Positions 49,401-60,000 of a stretch of DNA of 60,000 nucleotides are shown here, piece by piece (within the stretch, counting starts at the first letter, position 1; each line of letters opens with the position of its first letter). The notes below the pieces were generated by a model. The model saw only the letters and a list, made by a program, of their open reading frames with translations, did no database searches and was not told where the DNA came from. This DNA is from Tubulanus polymorphus (lineage: Eukaryota > Nemertea > Palaeonemertea > Tubulaniformes > Tubulanidae): NCBI RefSeq assembly GCF_964204645.1, contig NC_134026.1, positions 4,404,001 to 4,464,000 of the forward strand, in the 5' to 3' direction. The position numbers and the translations under genes were made by a program.

Positions 49401-50872
49401 CTTGAGTTGAATATCACCGCTAAGATGAAGTAAACTGATTAGAGCAATGATTTCGCAGATTTCAATTTCGTTGGGGATTTAAGAAAAGCGCACGTACGGT
49501 AGATAGATATTGTAATGTGCACTTAGTCAGGGAAGGTGCGTGACCCACCAGCTGTCGTATTAACGTTATTAATGCGTACATCACTGTGAAAGAATTGCTC
49601 GAAGACTATGTTTCACCATAGCTCGTTAACGTGGTTATTCTTTACGACAGAAGCTAACGGCGCAGAAAAACTAAGCTGTCAACGGCACAGGGAACCCTCG
49701 AGAATCTGATTCCTTTTTCTATTGCCATTCAGGAAATTAAAGGCGGATGACAATTAACCGATCACAATCGCGTTCGATTGGTCCATTCGTACTGGAAGCT
49801 TTATACGAACGACGAGATAATCACTAGAATACTAAAAACAAGAAACTCCAATGGCATTCACGTACAATTGAGGAAGTCAAATAGACTCGTTTCAAGAGTA
49901 TATCAGATAATTCTACTTGAATCATCGACCTCAACATGATCAACTCAACAAATATAACGATGATATGGAAAAGTTTATGCCTTCACGGAATCAAACAGAT
50001 GAATATGAGACGAGCAGAAAAATACATTTTCCAATCCCGGCTATTGGGATTAGCGATGCTTCCAACCCGTCTCGCAGAGATGGCAGAAGATGTTTATAGG
50101 AAAATCTTGGATAACAATCAACTGTAGTCATCATGTTTTGTGTTGTTTTATAGTTCTTCCAAGTGTTACGGCCAACCTTTTGTAAAACTAAGCATATTCC
50201 AGTTTACATTTTAGTCTCTTTATGTCGAATATGACTTCTATCTATAAGTTAGGTAAAAAGGTACGCGAATGACGTACGCGTCCTTTTTAACGAGTGTGTA
50301 CACCGTATCCGTACATGCTCGCCATCTGTTGCGCCGGTTTGATCAGCTTTATTGCCAGATAAGCGGTCGTGCATCGTAGCGAATTAAAAAGATACACGCC
50401 CAAGAAGACTACGAAGAAAACATGTTTAGCATAAGAGGTTTCAATATCAGATTAGTCCGCGGGTCTAGTTCATTAATCTACTCTCATTTGCAAGGGTAAT
50501 GCCTCATCGCGAATAAATCAATCTTTATATTCGCCAATTGATGGTATAGGTCTCGAAATCTGCGGAGTGTGTTACATACGAGCATCAATTTTTCGCCTTC
50601 ACGCTTCGTGGTGCCTGGCAATGACGCCGGTCGTCTATTACGAAAATAGAATGAATCGATGGAACGCATTAATGAAATTGTGAATGGCACATTTTTAGCA
50701 CGGAGTTTTATCCTCCAATATTGTATCCGGTTAAAAATACCTGCGCAATGTCGTTGACCCGTCTCATTTTACTAAACATCTTAGATGTATGGTTTGAACT
50801 ATCTAAAATGAGAAACGTGCAATGAATTGTAATTGATCGACGATACACTTTAATTTGGGGTAAAAATTAACA
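43461..50872. other. non-coding, no gene identified
   Basis: AT-rich. Slightly CpG-richer patches at 48100-48470 and 48760-49070 carry open frames on both strands without recognised domains. No RNA genes or clear transposons seen. Confidence 0.45.
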
Positions 50873-51290
50873 CGAAAACTAATTTGAAAGTTTATTGACG
50901 CCTTTGAGAAAGATGACACATTTATGTTGCCTGATATTATTGATAATGAATAAGCAAATATTATATTGAGGAGCAATAGAGTACAATTTCAATTTGAATA
51001 TATCGACAATTGAATTGAATTGACCGGCAACCAGTCTAACCATGCTTATTCCAATATCGATGACGTAAAGGGCACATTCCCATTCAAAATCCATTATCAA
51101 AAAGACAAATTTATTAAATAGAAATTAAGAGACTTGAAATACATTTCATTACAAGATAAACGCCAAAATTCACAATTATAATTGTTATTTTGAGACGATG
51201 ATATTTATGACGCAGTACCCCTTTTAAACTAACGCTTAGTTATCTATCTATAAAACCATTATCGTAACGGTTTTTGCGACGTTGAAAATG
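50873..51290 (+). mobile_element. dispersed ~400-bp repeat family, copy 2
   Basis: Same element as 38397-38810: opens AAAACTAATTTGAAAGTTTA, has TTGACCGGCAACCAGTCTAA centrally and AATATCGATGACGTAAAG after it, and ends ATCGTAACGGTTTTTGCGAC. The 73-codon minus frame inside it is not preserved in the other copies. Confidence 0.75.
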
Positions 51291-54200
51291 CGTTTTTAAG
51301 AATGGTCACGAAGAACCTTCTATGCCGCGGCTAGACAGACATGAAATGTCTCGTCGACCAAAGATTTCGACCTATTTCAGATTGGCAAAACGTCACGTCA
51401 CGAATTTCGACTAATAATGCCAGCGAGCATTCACAGCCTTCATGTAGTAGAATTTAGTCGTGTTTCGTAGATCAAGGGGCTTTGCTTTAAAGGGCACAAA
51501 CGAATAGCCAATCGTAAAGAATCATTAGCTGATTCCAGTGGATTCCTGCGTTTTAACAGACGAGAAGATCGATTTCTAGGTACTTTCTATCTGATTTACG
51601 CAGAAAGGATTGACATTTGGATACACAAGTAATGTAGACGTTGTAAGTTGCTCGTCTTGTCGGTATGGGAATGTTTCTCTCGCGTGTAATCTGATTCGCC
51701 TGTCCACGGGGAGTCAAACACAGGGATAACCGATCGTAGAGATGCTAGTTGCGGATAACATCAATCCGATACCCATGTTCCCGCATCGATCATTGGCCAC
51801 AGCCGGACACACAGCGCTCTAGTATATTCACATCCAATTCCTATCTATACTAATCAATATTTGTTGATATTCAACTAAACGCGGTATTCGTTAACGATGG
51901 TGCAAATGACAATGCCAGAGAAAATGCGTATACCATCAGATTCTATTGTGGATTTAATGGATGATATCGGCACCCGAGCGAAAGATGAATTACCATTGAG
52001 CGCGGCTTAAAATTTAAGCGTGATTACCAGCTACCATGGATACGTTCAGCGAGTTGTATGATCTAACACCATGTTGGTAACTGATTTTTAACGTGGTTCG
52101 ACTTTTTGCACATTTCCGGTAGTCCGCTGGAACTCCCCCTAATCATAAATAACTAAGTCATATTAGCTTTTGATCTTAATAGAAATACTTAGTGACTAAG
52201 TTTGCTCTTTTTAAATTGTGATAAAATGAGGGATTCGATAATTTGGTTTATATGGAGATTCTCCTCATTCAAGAGGACGTGTGTTGTTACCTTAACGTAC
52301 GATACATACAGAAAAGCTACATATTGTGAGACACTGGTAGTTAATTAGAAGTCTTGCTGACAAAATATGACAGTCGAGATGCTGTATTAGTATTGCCAAT
52401 AGCTACGACAACAAGGCCAGGGAGGTAATATCGCTTGACAAGTATTCCATGAAAGTGGTACCGGACGATGTAACACACCAGGCCATTCCTCTTACTTAAG
52501 CGTTGGATTTTCCATCTTTACTTGTATCAATGGTCGGGCTAAATGTAATAAAGCCGTTTAGTACCAAAATCGAAAAACGTCATCTTTACATTTCACCTCT
52601 GATTATTCCGATAACAATCTTGTATACGGTTTATGAATATAAGTATTTTCTTTTCGCCGATTGAATATACGTCTCGGATGCTCGCTTAATGTCTGACGGA
52701 CATACATTTTCAAGATGCTTCAAGGTGCTTAATTTCCTTTCATTTAGGAATACTTTATTTGCATCATGATGCCGATGTATGTCATGGTGATAAGGCGTCC
52801 GGATTACGTCGAAAGTCAGGAAGACGAGTCAAGTGAAGCGAAAGGTCTAAAATACGCGACGGTATATTTCCAGCTCAGACTGGTGGAGTTTTCTCGGCCG
52901 CCAAAAAGAGATCACACGTCTGTCGCAGCGTCGGTTAATGATAAAAGTGCAAACGCAGCAATCATATTTGGCCTTTGAAGCTTCAATGTTGAGGATGCTC
53001 CGAAGAAGCCTTTTCTCGGCAATCCCTTTATACATGTATGGCCAGGGTGACACTGTCATCTTCCAAAGCTCTTGCAGCTGTGCGGCTTTTATGCTTCATT
53101 ATTTTTCTATGAAAAAGAGTTCGCTTAATGCAACAATCTGTACTACTTGGGTGCCATACCTTAAATTTTCTTCATCAATTTCAAATCAAATTCGCTTTAC
53201 GAACCGTTCTTGAGCGACTTCGATACGATATTTATATTGTTTTGATGACCAGTATAAGATATTCTAAAGCTTAAGTAATATATCATTGATAATCATCGCC
53301 TTTGATCATTACATTCTCAGAAAAAGATTCAGTTTAGAAAACGTTGAACAAACGATTTAAGAATGCACTTGAAATTCAATTAATGATATTCGTCGTTTTC
53401 ACATACGCGGACCATCTATTTTGAGGATATCTTATACAAAATATCGTAGTTGTAGACTAATCAAATGGGATTTAACATTGGCTGGTAGTCCGGTAATCCT
53501 GTCGGCATTGCGGATCACTATTCGACGACATGACAAACTAACGACTTCTGTGCGTTGCGTTGCGTTCGATCGATCACAAAAGCGAAGACAACCGCGACTA
53601 CGCTTCTTTATCCAAATTAGCGAAGGGAGATAAAACTTCAAGCCGGTTATGGTGGAAATCAACTGACGTCCTCGTGGCGTGATGCTCTAACGCGACGTGA
53701 ACACGCATACGGTGATGATATGGTTGACGATTATCAGCCTGAGAAAATTATCATTCTTCATTTCTCCTCCGTATTTAGTGAAGGTCGAAGCAATAACAGC
53801 TGTGCAGACTTGGACTTCGCGCGAGTCACGTACGCTCTCTTTCGTGGAAACGGAATAGACGTATTTTCAACAAAAACTCAATTTACTGGAAGTAATTTTT
53901 GATATACAGTTGAAACTGACGGTTATTTTCATCCAGTTTCGCCCACGCTGTCGGCACGTACGCGCGTTCTCGAATATCCCGCGATAATCGTTTAAATTAA
54001 CCGCGTTATCTGGAATTCAGTATCATTTATGATGAACCGAAACCGAACCTATAACCAATGCAGCCCTTAGGCTTTTGGTCTGCGTGTAGCATCATCGAGA
54101 TTTTCTATCTTTTCGAAGTATATGAAAGCGTTAATGATTTACTTGGGTAATTTCGGTCATTGCTTGGTTCTGATAGTCTTTGATAGCTTGTCACATATAA

Positions 54201-54602
54201 TTCAAGCATCCGTGTCCTCGAGGTCTCGAAAAACTGATAAAACCGACCAACGGTGTGACGCATTACTAAGATGCTAACCACAAAAGTATCTGCCCCGTCA
54301 ATTTGTAATTGGTAAGCTTCATTCTCGTAATGAACTGCTACAAGAAGCTTCTCTTCTTCATAATTCACCGATGTGGGAGACGTAATAAAAAAGCTATCAT
54401 AAACAGAATATTAGATGGTATAGATAATGATATAGTTTTGCGTGGAACAAGTGCTTGTAGCATTGATCATTTATATATTCTGAAACAACGAACATGAATA
54501 GCCCACGTGAATAGCCCCTCATTTCTACTTACAGTACAAAAGAAAGTTAAAGAGACGACTTACATTTAGAAGGAAATACTAAAATCATGGGCTTGCTAAT
54601 AT
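51291..54602. other. non-coding, no gene identified
   Basis: No supported exon. Short frames near 52766-53213 and 53421-53660 overlap on opposite strands, as expected by chance. Confidence 0.45.
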
Positions 54603-54699
54603 CCTGGATCCATTTCCACAGTTCTGAGTTTTGACTTACTGAAAATATATTGATTTCAAGTCCTTAACTCTAATTCGCAACTGTGGAACTGGACCCTAG
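54603..54699. mobile_element. short MITE with CCAGTTCCACAGT-type terminal inverted repeats (copy 2)
   Basis: Left end CCTGGATCCATTTCCACAGT, right end AACTGTGGAACTGGACCCTA. Its reverse complement aligns with 14653-14770 including interior GAGTTAAG and ATTTTCAGT-like sequence. Non-autonomous, 97 bp. Confidence 0.75.
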
Positions 54700-56707
54700 T
54701 GTAATGACCATCAGTATCTAAGTTTTAGGACTGTAAAAACATGTACAAATTCAGTACTGAATCATTTTCTATGTTTACCGGGAGGATTCCCAGGACTCCC
54801 AACTACGCGCGTGTCCACCCTTGATAATTCCAATTAGCGAAGAACTTAACGTTTATGCGGAAAAGATGTCACGTCATCGAAATGGACCCTCGTGTACTTT
54901 AGTGTACTTGATACGGACAATCGTACATGGCGGAAGTGTGATCAGTAATGTTGCCATCAGCTATGAAATATACGGCCACCACTTCATCGGTAGAAATCCA
55001 TTTACCACAAGCTGCGACTGACTGCGCAAGACGTATAATCGTTTGATGCGATAATACGTGATTATATGTGATTTAATTGTAATTGTATGTCATTAACAAT
55101 TAATGAGTACTTTACGTGCCGCGTTTAGCGCCGTATACCAGACGTTATTGGTTGATGAGCGTCGGTCACATCATGGACGTATGAGCAACGATCATACGAA
55201 GACGATGTAGCCCGGGTCAAACTGACCCGCACCAGGCCCGGCTCATTTGGGCGATGCATTCACGCCTACGTAAATCACTCAGTCATTACTAAAATGCTAC
55301 CAAAACGATGACGTGGTAGGCGATCAGTCACTGCCAGGACCAGTTAGAATTCTCACGCAAATCCTAAACAGTGAATTGTTCCAAGATCGGTCCGGGTCAA
55401 ATCTGGTACGGGCATAATTAGACCGGGTCATGATCCTGACGAACTAGACTTCCATGGTTAGATCGTGTTGGACAGTTTAACCGTGGTTTATCTTATACCT
55501 GTCGGTAGTATATTCAATCAGATTTCCTTTCCCTATTTAGACATCAGTGCATGGATTTAGTAAATTTCCTTGATGCACTATTCTGGTAATAGCTTTTTCG
55601 TAGCATAAGACTGAATTAACAGTCATACACTTTAAACCCTGGGTGTCTTCTAACTAGAATGGAAACGGTCTATAGATAAGCGGGAATTTGTTGGTGCTGA
55701 AACTGTGTCTATTGTGTACATCAACTACGTCATTTACTGCTGGCTATAAGCATTTAGCAGCACAATCATGATCATTTGAATTAGGAATCGAAAGTATATC
55801 TTAAGTCTAGTCTCTTTATCGGGCCTTGAAGTGACTCCTCGGTTTATTTTCGTACCTGGAACCCCGACGCGATTGAGAATTAATAACTCCGTTCGGCGTC
55901 TCCATTCTTAGAAGGTGACATTTTTGCAATAATCAGCATTTTATAAGTGGAAAGACCGAATCGATGACCGCGTTGACGGACGTGCGCGTGGATTTAGCGC
56001 TGACAAATAATGACTACTACTTTCGCTTCATCCCGTCGGTTAGTAAATGATGGCATGAATGGGGGATAACTATGCCCGAAGACATTCAATGCGTCTTCTC
56101 CGTCTTGGTAATAGAAAGATTTTCCTCCACGTTACAACCTACGTATGGCGTTATCGGCGACTCTTAATTGGCTTAATATCTGTCGGTCACAACCTCATTG
56201 TTGAGAACATGCGTTATGTTTCTCTTACACGCAAATGAAACGGAAGCGTGCAGGATGCATCCCCAGAAACGATAAGGTCCAAGATAAAGCGTATTTTCAT
56301 GCGTGATGTACTCGTTCACGAACGCGTTTCATCGGGGTATCATAACACTAATTGCGATCGCACCACGAAGCGCACGTCGCACGGTGATCAAAATACTCAG
56401 CGCCGAGTCCACGCGACGTCGATCGGGAAACCTGATGACAATAAACTGATGGAAATAATTATCCACTATTTGACGACACTCACAACGTAGAGCTCAGTAA
56501 ATAACTTTCCAATTCCGTTAAGTTTCGTTTTCGGCATCTTCGTTGTCGTCGTTTAGTTTTTCTTTATTGCTCGTATTCAACGAACCGTTGATGAAGATCG
56601 CGTTGTTGATGCTTTTCGAGCCAGTTTATCATCGAGGTGCGGTTTTACGTGAAATATGGGCATGAAGTAGTTTGAATATTTTGCAGAGGAGCCGTGTTAA
56701 CCTGGCA
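54700..56707. other. non-coding, no gene identified
   Basis: Contains the GGGTCA-rich patch described separately (55212-55440). No gene recognised. Confidence 0.45.
55213..55229. promoter_or_regulatory. palindrome CGGGTCA-AAC-TGACCCG (ERE-like inverted repeat)
   Basis: Two GGGTCA half-sites inverted with a 3-base spacer, which is the geometry of steroid-receptor (estrogen response element) sites. Further GGGTCA hexamers lie at 55394 and 55435, and CCGGGTCAAA occurs twice (55212, 55392). It could be a nuclear-receptor site or just a palindrome in a repeat. Confidence 0.3.
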
Positions 56708-56991
56708 TCGAATCAGTAAAACGGTAGAGCATATCTACTTCACCGGTTAACTAGTTTATTTGAGTGAGATTCGAGCTTTCGCTGCTAGTGCGTAGTAGCT
56801 TCGTCAGGTAAAATGAGTACAGTCAACGCAGTAAAAACTTTAACCTAACTACTGTTGTATCTGCATTGACTGTACTCACTTTACCCGGTGAAGCTAACTA
56901 CGCACTAGTAACGAAAGCTCGAATCTAGCTCGAATAAACTATTAAACCTATAAAGCAGGTCTACTATCATCTCTAAGTTGTACTGATTCGA
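56708..56991. mobile_element. foldback element, arms about 115-130 bp
   Basis: Starts TCGAATCAGTA and ends TACTGATTCGA. The best-matched inner arms run GTTTATTTGAGTGAGATTCG onward at 56754 and the inverse ending CGAATAAAC near 56958, through TTCGAGCTTTCG, CTAGTGCGTAGT and GAGTACAGTCAA. About 40 bp separates the arms. Structure fits a foldback MITE; no coding capacity. Confidence 0.85.
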
Positions 56992-58129
56992 ATATTTGAA
57001 TATATAAAAGAGTCATTATCGCGCGTAGCAGCTTCAAACGAATGTCATAAATCATTATGGATTCGAACCGACGACACCACACGTTGACCGGTACTGAACC
57101 GACAATCGTCGCCGGCCACGCCAATTGACCTATTCCATCTTTGCATCAGCAATTTTTCCGATAGCGCAATTATGCAAGTTATGCACGCGCGTATTGATTG
57201 AGTATGCGTGCTCGTTGATCGAGCGAGTAATAACATGTCAATCAACCGAAGCCTTTGGGCACGTGTAGAGACAGAGAGGCCTTCCAAAACCGCGCCATAT
57301 GTATTCCGTTAATCAAAGAAGAGGTTGCTAGACAAGTCAAGGGTTTATGCAATCGAGGTAAGAATGCGCACTGTACTGGTGATGTACACGCATTTCATAC
57401 ATTTTCGCCGGCTAGTCGATCTACTACAACTGCTGATGTATTAAATAAAGCATGCTCGAGCAGCTCTCGACCGTCTCATAGAATCGCTGATGATAGCTAT
57501 GACACCATCAGATTTATGGTCGGCTGCCGTAATGGATCTCAGTGTTATGCATCACCTAATTTAACCCACGAAGATATCCGCGTGTAGTACAGATTCTTGA
57601 CCAACCCAGTGCGCTATTACGACTTGTCTATGTTACGGCGAGTTTGGTTCATAAGCAATGATAAAGTGTATGGTACCATATCTAACCTCAGTATAGTATT
57701 TACGTTAATCTTTTATTGGACAAGTCGGTTCATTTACATTTACATTGTAAGCTACGTGTAGGAGAAAAAATGTAAGCCAAAGTTTTGCCTACGAGGCACA
57801 TCTGAGTTTTTCTATTTCAATTCACTGTTGATGGTTTTATACATTTCTATAGTGATCCTGCACCGAAGCTAAAAGCGTTTGGTTTGGACGTAGCTGCAAA
57901 CATTACCGAAATTACACTTTTTCTCGTGTCTTCACGGTGACATCCTACTCGGCAGTTCTTGATTCAACAACTTGGGGAACGCAAACGGGAAGCTATCTGT
58001 TGTATGTATACCACCATCGGAAAATCAAATATTGAACGACGCCTTCCGTTTTTGTGGAACGATTGATCGATTGCCGGATCCCACTGCCTTAAATGATGCC
58101 GAGAAATCGGCGCAGATGAGGACGAACAG
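56992..58129. other. non-coding, no gene identified
   Basis: A 110-codon plus frame (57255-57587) shows no recognised domain. Small hairpin GCTCGTTGATCGAGC near 57209. Confidence 0.45.
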
Positions 58130-58422
58130 GGACAGGGACAAACTTTGACAGGAGCACAAAGAAATAGAAAGGGCATATAAAGGGCAGGTTAAGTATCGAC
58201 CCAGCAAAAACAAGGATCTGGAAGTGCATTATCATACAATTTCTAGGCACATATGGGACATCTAAGAGAATATAAGCTAAATCTTACGCTACGGACTGCT
58301 GTCTTATTAGTTGCGGGAGGAAATAGTGCCCTGAAAAATATTCCCAATGTGTTTTTGAATGGGCTCGGTAAAGTTGCGACAGGAAGACGTGCTTCTTGTG
58401 GTCCCGTCTTGATCCGCCCCTG
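58130..58422 (+). mobile_element. hAT-like non-autonomous element, copy with intact right end
   Basis: Aligns with 14840-15151 from ACTTTGACAGGAGCACAAAG through TACGGACTGCTGT and GTGCCCTGAAAAA. The right end GATCCGCCCCTG matches the perfect terminus at 28291. The left terminus is lost or strongly diverged (GACAGGGACAAAC). Confidence 0.78.
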
Positions 58423-60000
58423 AAGAATTTTACAACACCATCAGACGGAAAGTTTTGTGAGGATGATGACTCATAGCTATACTCGAATAAGAGCAAACGT
58501 CTTTTAGTACGAAGATATGCAATGAATCAGCGAAGAAACTACGAGTTCGGAAAAACGACAGAAATAATCATGCACACAACTTGACACAGTTACGGTGAAC
58601 TCAATGTCAGAACGAGTTAAGTTGTTTTACATGTATCGGCATTAATAGAATGAAGGATCAATGCAGAAATCGTTCAGTTCGAAAATGTAAGTAATTTCCT
58701 TTCGAAGGTCTATGAGTGGAACACAGTGTACTACTTGGCACACTTATCGTGACATTGAACTCTGTGTATGGCATAATTAATACATTGGTAACTGATGCAT
58801 CATTAATATGACGCTCATCATGCCGTCAAGTAATGCGTATGGGCTTTATAGGGCAACCAGTCCGTCTCACTGATTTGATTCGAATCGTGTAGCCGGGAGA
58901 CACGCAAGAATTATCAATAATAAAGTATACTAGCGATGAACAGCAAGGGATTGATCATTTCTAAATTCCGAAGCACTTACTTAGTACACGTCTCTACGCG
59001 CATATTGGATAGAAGTGTTCCATGGTAATTTACGTGCACGACGCAATTCATACATGTACGTACGATTGTTCACCGTTGGATCTGATAGTGAACTGGACGA
59101 AGGCCATCACACCACTCTCCTGAATCGATCTCAATCCCTCATCTAGTAGCTGACATAGTCTGAAATGAACTCGGACAACCACCGAACCTAACATCGATGG
59201 CAGTGACCTTGTTGCCGACCGCGCGAAAGATGGAGTTTTCGTACCCGTTGAAGTGATGTGTACTAAAGAGAGGGAAGAAACATCGAACCTACTTATAATA
59301 CTCAGAGTTGCAGCCATATTGGGGGATGAAAGATTCGTCTTGAATGAATAACGATGCATGAATTATAAGAACGATGTTCATGAAATTCAACTCGATCATC
59401 CTTGTCCTTACTCACAGCTGAACCACTAGCAAGCGTCTACAACCATTCCGCTCGACGAAACTGTTTCCGATTTCGTCGAGATTTCATATATAGAATCTCC
59501 TTTGAAATCTGTATTGATTATACTAATTTTGTCTATTTCTGTTTCTGAATCACAGCGGAACTGAATCAGCCGTTGGGATTCTTGTCAAACAGTTTTTCTC
59601 GTAGGCTTGTTGAAAGACGACGTGACTGATACGTTCGTTTAGGTAAGAGATGAACGCATTCGCTTTTCCGAGAAAACAGTATTCTGCCAAGACACATAGG
59701 TGAAACCGGAATCAGCACCGACTGTCAGGTGTAAACAAGACATCGTGTTGAATAGGTCGTGTATGAAACTAGCGTTGAACCTGATCCTCATCAGGTGTCT
59801 CTTTCGGGTATCTAAAATGAATATGACGATCCTTTTGAATTTTGCAGTTTGATTTTTGCATTGAAGACAAGTACCATGGAAACTCCAGCAATGCACAACT
59901 GGTCGTGTTAATATGAAGCCGCACTTGTCATCCTGTAAGTGTTTGTTAATTACTGAATCGTATTACTCGCGTCCATTTCAAAGTCATCCGGTCTAATCTA
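58423..60000. other. non-coding, no gene identified
   Basis: A 103-codon minus frame (59048-59359) begins MAATLSIISRFDV and ends EQSYVHV, without recognised domain or clear splice sites. I treat it as unsupported. Confidence 0.4.

Noticed and set aside
50873-51100. Minus-strand frames inside the dispersed family as a conserved protein
   Set aside because: The translated frames at 38358-38651 and 50879-51100 do not align well and the DNA copies differ by indels, so the similarity is at DNA level only.

Overview
This window is nuclear DNA from an animal, almost certainly a marine-type invertebrate and most likely a lophotrochozoan (mollusc, annelid or brachiopod). The evidence is one clear invertebrate biogenic-amine receptor exon with a proper splice acceptor, AT-rich non-coding DNA without strong CpG loss, many short diverged transposon relics, and no bacterial-style gene packing. 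The phylum is an inference from the style of the receptor and repeats; nothing here proves it.

Layout. Positions 1-1017 (minus strand) hold the only gene that can be identified with confidence: a class A GPCR exon covering the N-terminus, TM1-TM5 and the start of a long third intracellular loop, closest to 5-HT7-type serotonin receptors. Its 3' part lies outside the window. Next comes a recent tandem duplication (1965-5151) in which the first copy has lost about 1.26 kb of its middle, giving the order A-B-A'-X-B'. A GA-rich microsatellite (10737-10922) precedes a candidate first coding exon on the plus strand (11058-11180, ending at a strong GTAAGT donor). From there to 60000 I see no second recognisable gene. 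The DNA looks intergenic or intronic and carries small transposon relics: three hAT-like elements (14840, 28091, 58130), a pair of short MITEs in opposite orientation (14653, 54603), pogo-like fragments (23819, 25305), a LINE-type tail (31056), a 284-bp foldback element (56708) and a roughly 400-bp family with three copies (38397, 42840, 50873).

The most unusual structure is at about 31836-32352. Four short hairpins share a 9-nt loop AGCWGGGGC while their stems differ by paired substitutions. A fifth, unrelated hairpin lies between the third and fourth, and a 20-nt direct repeat lies just upstream. This looks like an RNA (or single-stranded DNA) structure kept by selection, or the structured end of an unrecognised retroelement. 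I could not assign it to a known family.

Apart from the receptor exon, no gene interactions can be inferred. All other open frames are of a size expected by chance in 60 kb of this composition.
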